From contig CAJTTA010000058.1 in assembly GCA_910579305.1 (NCBI GenBank), positions 1-7,807 on the forward strand: a DNA stretch of 7,807 nucleotides, read 5' to 3'. This document shows positions 5,994 to 7,807 of this stretch, piece after piece (within the stretch, counting starts at the first letter, position 1; each line of letters opens with the position of its first letter). This DNA is from an uncultured Muribaculaceae bacterium. GTDB lineage: Bacteria > Bacteroidota > Bacteroidia > Bacteroidales > Muribaculaceae. The translations under genes were made by a program, and so were the position numbers. The notes beneath the pieces were generated by a model. It was not told where the DNA came from, did not search any database, and saw nothing but the letters and a program-made list of their open reading frames with translations.

Positions 5994-7292
5994 ATGAAAG
6001 CAAGCCTTTACAATACCATACTCTTTCCCGACAGTCAGCACGCGCTGATATACAATGCCCTGTCAGATATGTTTCTTGCCATAAACAAAGACAATTTCAG
6101 CTTCAACGTGGATGATTTGCTCAGTGTTACCGACCGAAATCTTATAGATAAACTCATAGGAGTTGGCGCCCTTGTCAATAAGGATATCGATGAAACTGCC
6201 GTGCTTACCGACATGATAAGGGAATATGACCATTCCAACGACATTTTTCATCTTCATATCAACCCCACTCTCGACTGCAATTTCCGCTGCCATTACTGTT
6301 ATGAGAGCCATCTTGCAGGATCTCGCATGAAGGAAGACACCATTGAATCCGTGAAACGCCTGATTGACAGAGTTATATCCGGAATACCGTCGCTCAAAGG
6401 CTTCAGCCTTAGTTTCTTCGGTGGCGAGCCGCTGATAGGTTTCGGGAAAGTGGCCCGGCCTTTGACCGAATACCTCATTGACAGATGCCGGGAGGCTGGC
6501 ATCGACACAGGAGTGCATTACACCACCAACGGCTATCTCATCACCGATGAAATGATGGAATTCTTCGCCAAAAGCGACACTTCTTTCCAGATTACTCTCG
6601 ACGGCCACCGCGATCTTCACGACACAGTGAGACGAAAGGCCGATGGCTCCGGAAGTTATGACAAAATTGTGTCCAACATTCGCAAACTCGCGCTTCGCGG
6701 GTGTCCTGTGCTCGTGCGCATTAATTTCACTAAAGACAATATCCACAGTGTCCCCGCGATAATCGAAGATTTCAAGGCATTTGAAGATGAGGCAAAAAAA
6801 TACATTCGCTTTGATCTCCAACAGGTGTGGCAGGATCGGGATGATGAGACTAAGAGCGATGTAGATGAAGAGATCCTGCGACTCGTGCGCCTGTTCCACG
6901 TCGACGGATTGAACGTAACTTGCAGCTTCGGACACGACAGGGTGCGCAACTCCTGTTACGGCGACAAACGCCATTACGCCCTTGTGAACTATGACGGCTA
7001 TGTGTTCCGCTGCACAGCCCGCGATTTCACGGAGAAGAACCGCGCCGGGGTGCTCAAAGAAGACGGCTCCATAGAGTGGTTCAACAATCAGCTTGAATGT
7101 CGCCTCGCCGCAAAGTTCTCCAAACGCGTATGCCACACATGCCGCATAGCACCCATCTGCGGAGGCGGATGTTGCCAGCAGGCAATAGAACATACCGACC
7201 CGGACAAATGTATGTACGGCTACACCGATAAAGATATGGATCGACTCATAGCCAACCGATTTGAATATAGGTTTATTCAAGGCAAGATTTAA
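5994..7292 (+). CDS. Radical SAM/SPASM peptide maturase
   Basis: This 432-residue enzyme has the radical SAM cluster motif CX3CX2C at Cys95, Cys99 and Cys102 (CNFRCHYCYE) and the GGEP motif (143-146, FFGGEPL). The C-terminal SPASM domain is complete. It has CX13GX4C (Cys321, Gly335, Cys340), CX2CX5CX3C (Cys380, 383, 389, 393) and a final Cys406, enough for two auxiliary iron-sulfur clusters. SPASM enzymes with a 90-residue N-terminal region of this kind (YNTIL...HALIYNALSD...) typically modify ribosomal peptides in Bacteroidales, often making Cys thioether links. The N-terminal region may bind the leader peptide; this is inference. The gene follows two promoters and lies 79 bp before a Cys-rich peptide gene, its likely substrate. 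No Shine-Dalgarno is seen. GC content is visibly lower than in the leftward operon. Confidence 0.92.
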   Translation: MKASLYNTILFPDSQHALIYNALSDMFLAINKDNFSFNVDDLLSVTDRNLIDKLIGVGALVNKDIDETAVLTDMIREYDHSNDIFHLHINPTLDCNFRCHYCYESHLAGSRMKEDTIESVKRLIDRVISGIPSLKGFSLSFFGGEPLIGFGKVARPLTEYLIDRCREAGIDTGVHYTTNGYLITDEMMEFFAKSDTSFQITLDGHRDLHDTVRRKADGSGSYDKIVSNIRKLALRGCPVLVRINFTKDNIHSVPAIIEDFKAFEDEAKKYIRFDLQQVWQDRDDETKSDVDEEILRLVRLFHVDGLNVTCSFGHDRVRNSCYGDKRHYALVNYDGYVFRCTARDFTEKNRAGVLKEDGSIEWFNNQLECRLAAKFSKRVCHTCRIAPICGGGCCQQAIEHTDPDKCMYGYTDKDMDRLIANRFEYRFIQGKI

Positions 7293-7316
7293 TCCTGAAT
7301 ATCTTTCAATATCAAA

Positions 7317-7335
7317 ACCGCAATCCTATAGCGGT
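7317..7335 (+). repeat. Small GC-stem hairpin between maturase and peptide genes
   Basis: ACCGC (7317-7321) and GCGGT (7331-7335) are perfect inverted copies around a 9-nt loop, 25 bp after the maturase stop and 37 bp before the peptide ATG. No U-tract follows, so it is not a standard terminator. It could stabilise or process the transcript and set different levels for the two products. It is short, so chance is possible. Confidence 0.3.
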
Positions 7336-7371
7336 ACAAATAAACAATATTAATTAATTTCTTAACGCTTT

Positions 7372-7671
7372 ATGTCTATGAGCCAGAATCAAAGAATCTC
7401 TACATTTCTCTCTACCCTGTTCGAGAGTGAAGTGCCTGTAGCCCAACAAGCCATAGTATTGGCCGGCGAGAACAGCATCACGCCTTCTAAAAACAGCAAC
7501 TGCGATTGTACAAACGGTAAATGTTCAAATGACGGCAGTATTGCTTGCAGCCACACCAACACAATAGAATGTACTAATACCATGCGCTGCATGGGTAGCA
7601 ATAAGCTGACATGCTTAAATAACGGTAATTTCAACCAGGATATTGCATCCTGTGGAGGAGGAGAACTGTAA
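7372..7671 (+). CDS. Cys-rich peptide, probable RiPP precursor of the adjacent maturase
   Basis: This is a 99-residue peptide of no family I recognise. Residues 1-43 have no Cys and look like a leader, with a likely helix over RISTFLSTLFESEVPVAQQA (8-27). Residues 44-99 hold eight Cys (44, 46, 51, 59, 67, 73, 81, 94), many Asn, Thr, Ser and Gly, and end CGGGEL. Cys51, 59, 67 and also 73, 81 are eight residues apart. Most repeats end in a hydrophobic residue, one other, then Cys (SIAC, TIEC, TMRC, KLTC). There is no signal peptide and no lipobox. The position 79 bp after a radical SAM/SPASM gene on the same strand, with no promoter motif between, makes it the likely substrate. Thioether cross-linking would be in line with Cys-rich RiPPs such as the SCIFF/ranthipeptide type, but the spacing differs. 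ATG 7378 is a possible alternative start two codons in. No Shine-Dalgarno is visible. Confidence 0.75.
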   Translation: MSMSQNQRISTFLSTLFESEVPVAQQAIVLAGENSITPSKNSNCDCTNGKCSNDGSIACSHTNTIECTNTMRCMGSNKLTCLNNGNFNQDIASCGGGEL

Positions 7672-7807
7672 GGCCTACAATTCACACTTCTTTAACCATG
7701 GATTGCATATACAAATAATGCACGGTAGAAGTCAATAGTAGCTATGCCTTAAAGCAATGATTCGGTAAAATTTGAGGTTGTTCAGCCTTGGCTAAGCCGC
7801 TAACTGA
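7672..7807. other. Region after the peptide gene up to the right edge
   Basis: No supported gene. The ATGs on the plus strand lead to stops within a few codons (for example MDCIYK from 7698). No strong terminator hairpin is seen. A minus-strand frame is open from the right edge to a stop near 7742, about 21 codons, which is too short to call. Confidence 0.5.

Noticed and set aside
6063..7280. A 405-codon open frame on the minus strand opposite the maturase
   Set aside because: It lies entirely antisense to a gene with full radical SAM and SPASM motifs, and its translation shows no domain or composition of a real protein.
7740..7807. Minus-strand frame open from the right edge to a TAG near 7742, possibly the end of a gene
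   Set aside because: About 21 codons can stay open by chance, and no motif is recognisable.
1..7807. CRISPR arrays, tRNA or rRNA genes, insertion sequences
   Set aside because: No repeated spacer pattern, cloverleaf, rRNA-like stretch or transposase was seen on either strand.

Overview
The window looks like chromosomal DNA of a Bacteroidales bacterium, possibly Muribaculaceae-like. Three things point there. Promoters fit the Bacteroidota pattern (TTTG, about 20 bp, then TAnnTTTG). Shine-Dalgarno sequences are absent. One gene ends in a tail resembling the type IX secretion (Por) sorting domain. The family-level placement is a guess.

Left and centre (207-5586): six genes all read leftward and are packed tightly enough to be one transcription unit. 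In order of transcription they are a family-4 glycosyltransferase (5586-4399), a flippase-like integral membrane protein (4406-3330), CMP-KDO synthetase KdsB (3326-2553), an SPFH/band 7 membrane protein (2556-1633), a small secreted protein with a Por-like tail (1564-1061) and an SGNH hydrolase (1064-207). Four of the five junctions overlap or lie within a few bases, two of them as ATGA. A good promoter at 5596-5627 puts the transcript start almost on the first ATG. The first three genes fit cell-envelope glycolipid or lipopolysaccharide work. The last two are predicted exported proteins that share an N-terminal motif. The SGNH gene carries an in-frame TAG inside its signal peptide (1008-1010).

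Divergent AT-rich region (5587-5993): no gene. It holds the leftward promoter, two well-formed tandem rightward promoters, a weaker third one, and a perfect 9-bp inverted repeat centred on the -33 element of the first strong rightward promoter, which looks like an operator.

Right (5994-7671): a two-gene cassette of visibly lower GC than the leftward operon. It encodes a radical SAM/SPASM enzyme with a complete set of cluster-binding cysteines, followed by a 99-residue peptide. The peptide has a Cys-free N-terminal half and eight cysteines in the C-terminal half, several spaced exactly eight residues apart. This is best read as a RiPP (ribosomally made, modified peptide) maturase with its precursor. 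It is the most novel content here. No transporter or protease is visible before the right edge.

Edges: a leftward promoter at 67-96 probably serves a gene beyond the left edge. Positions 7672-7807 hold no supported gene.
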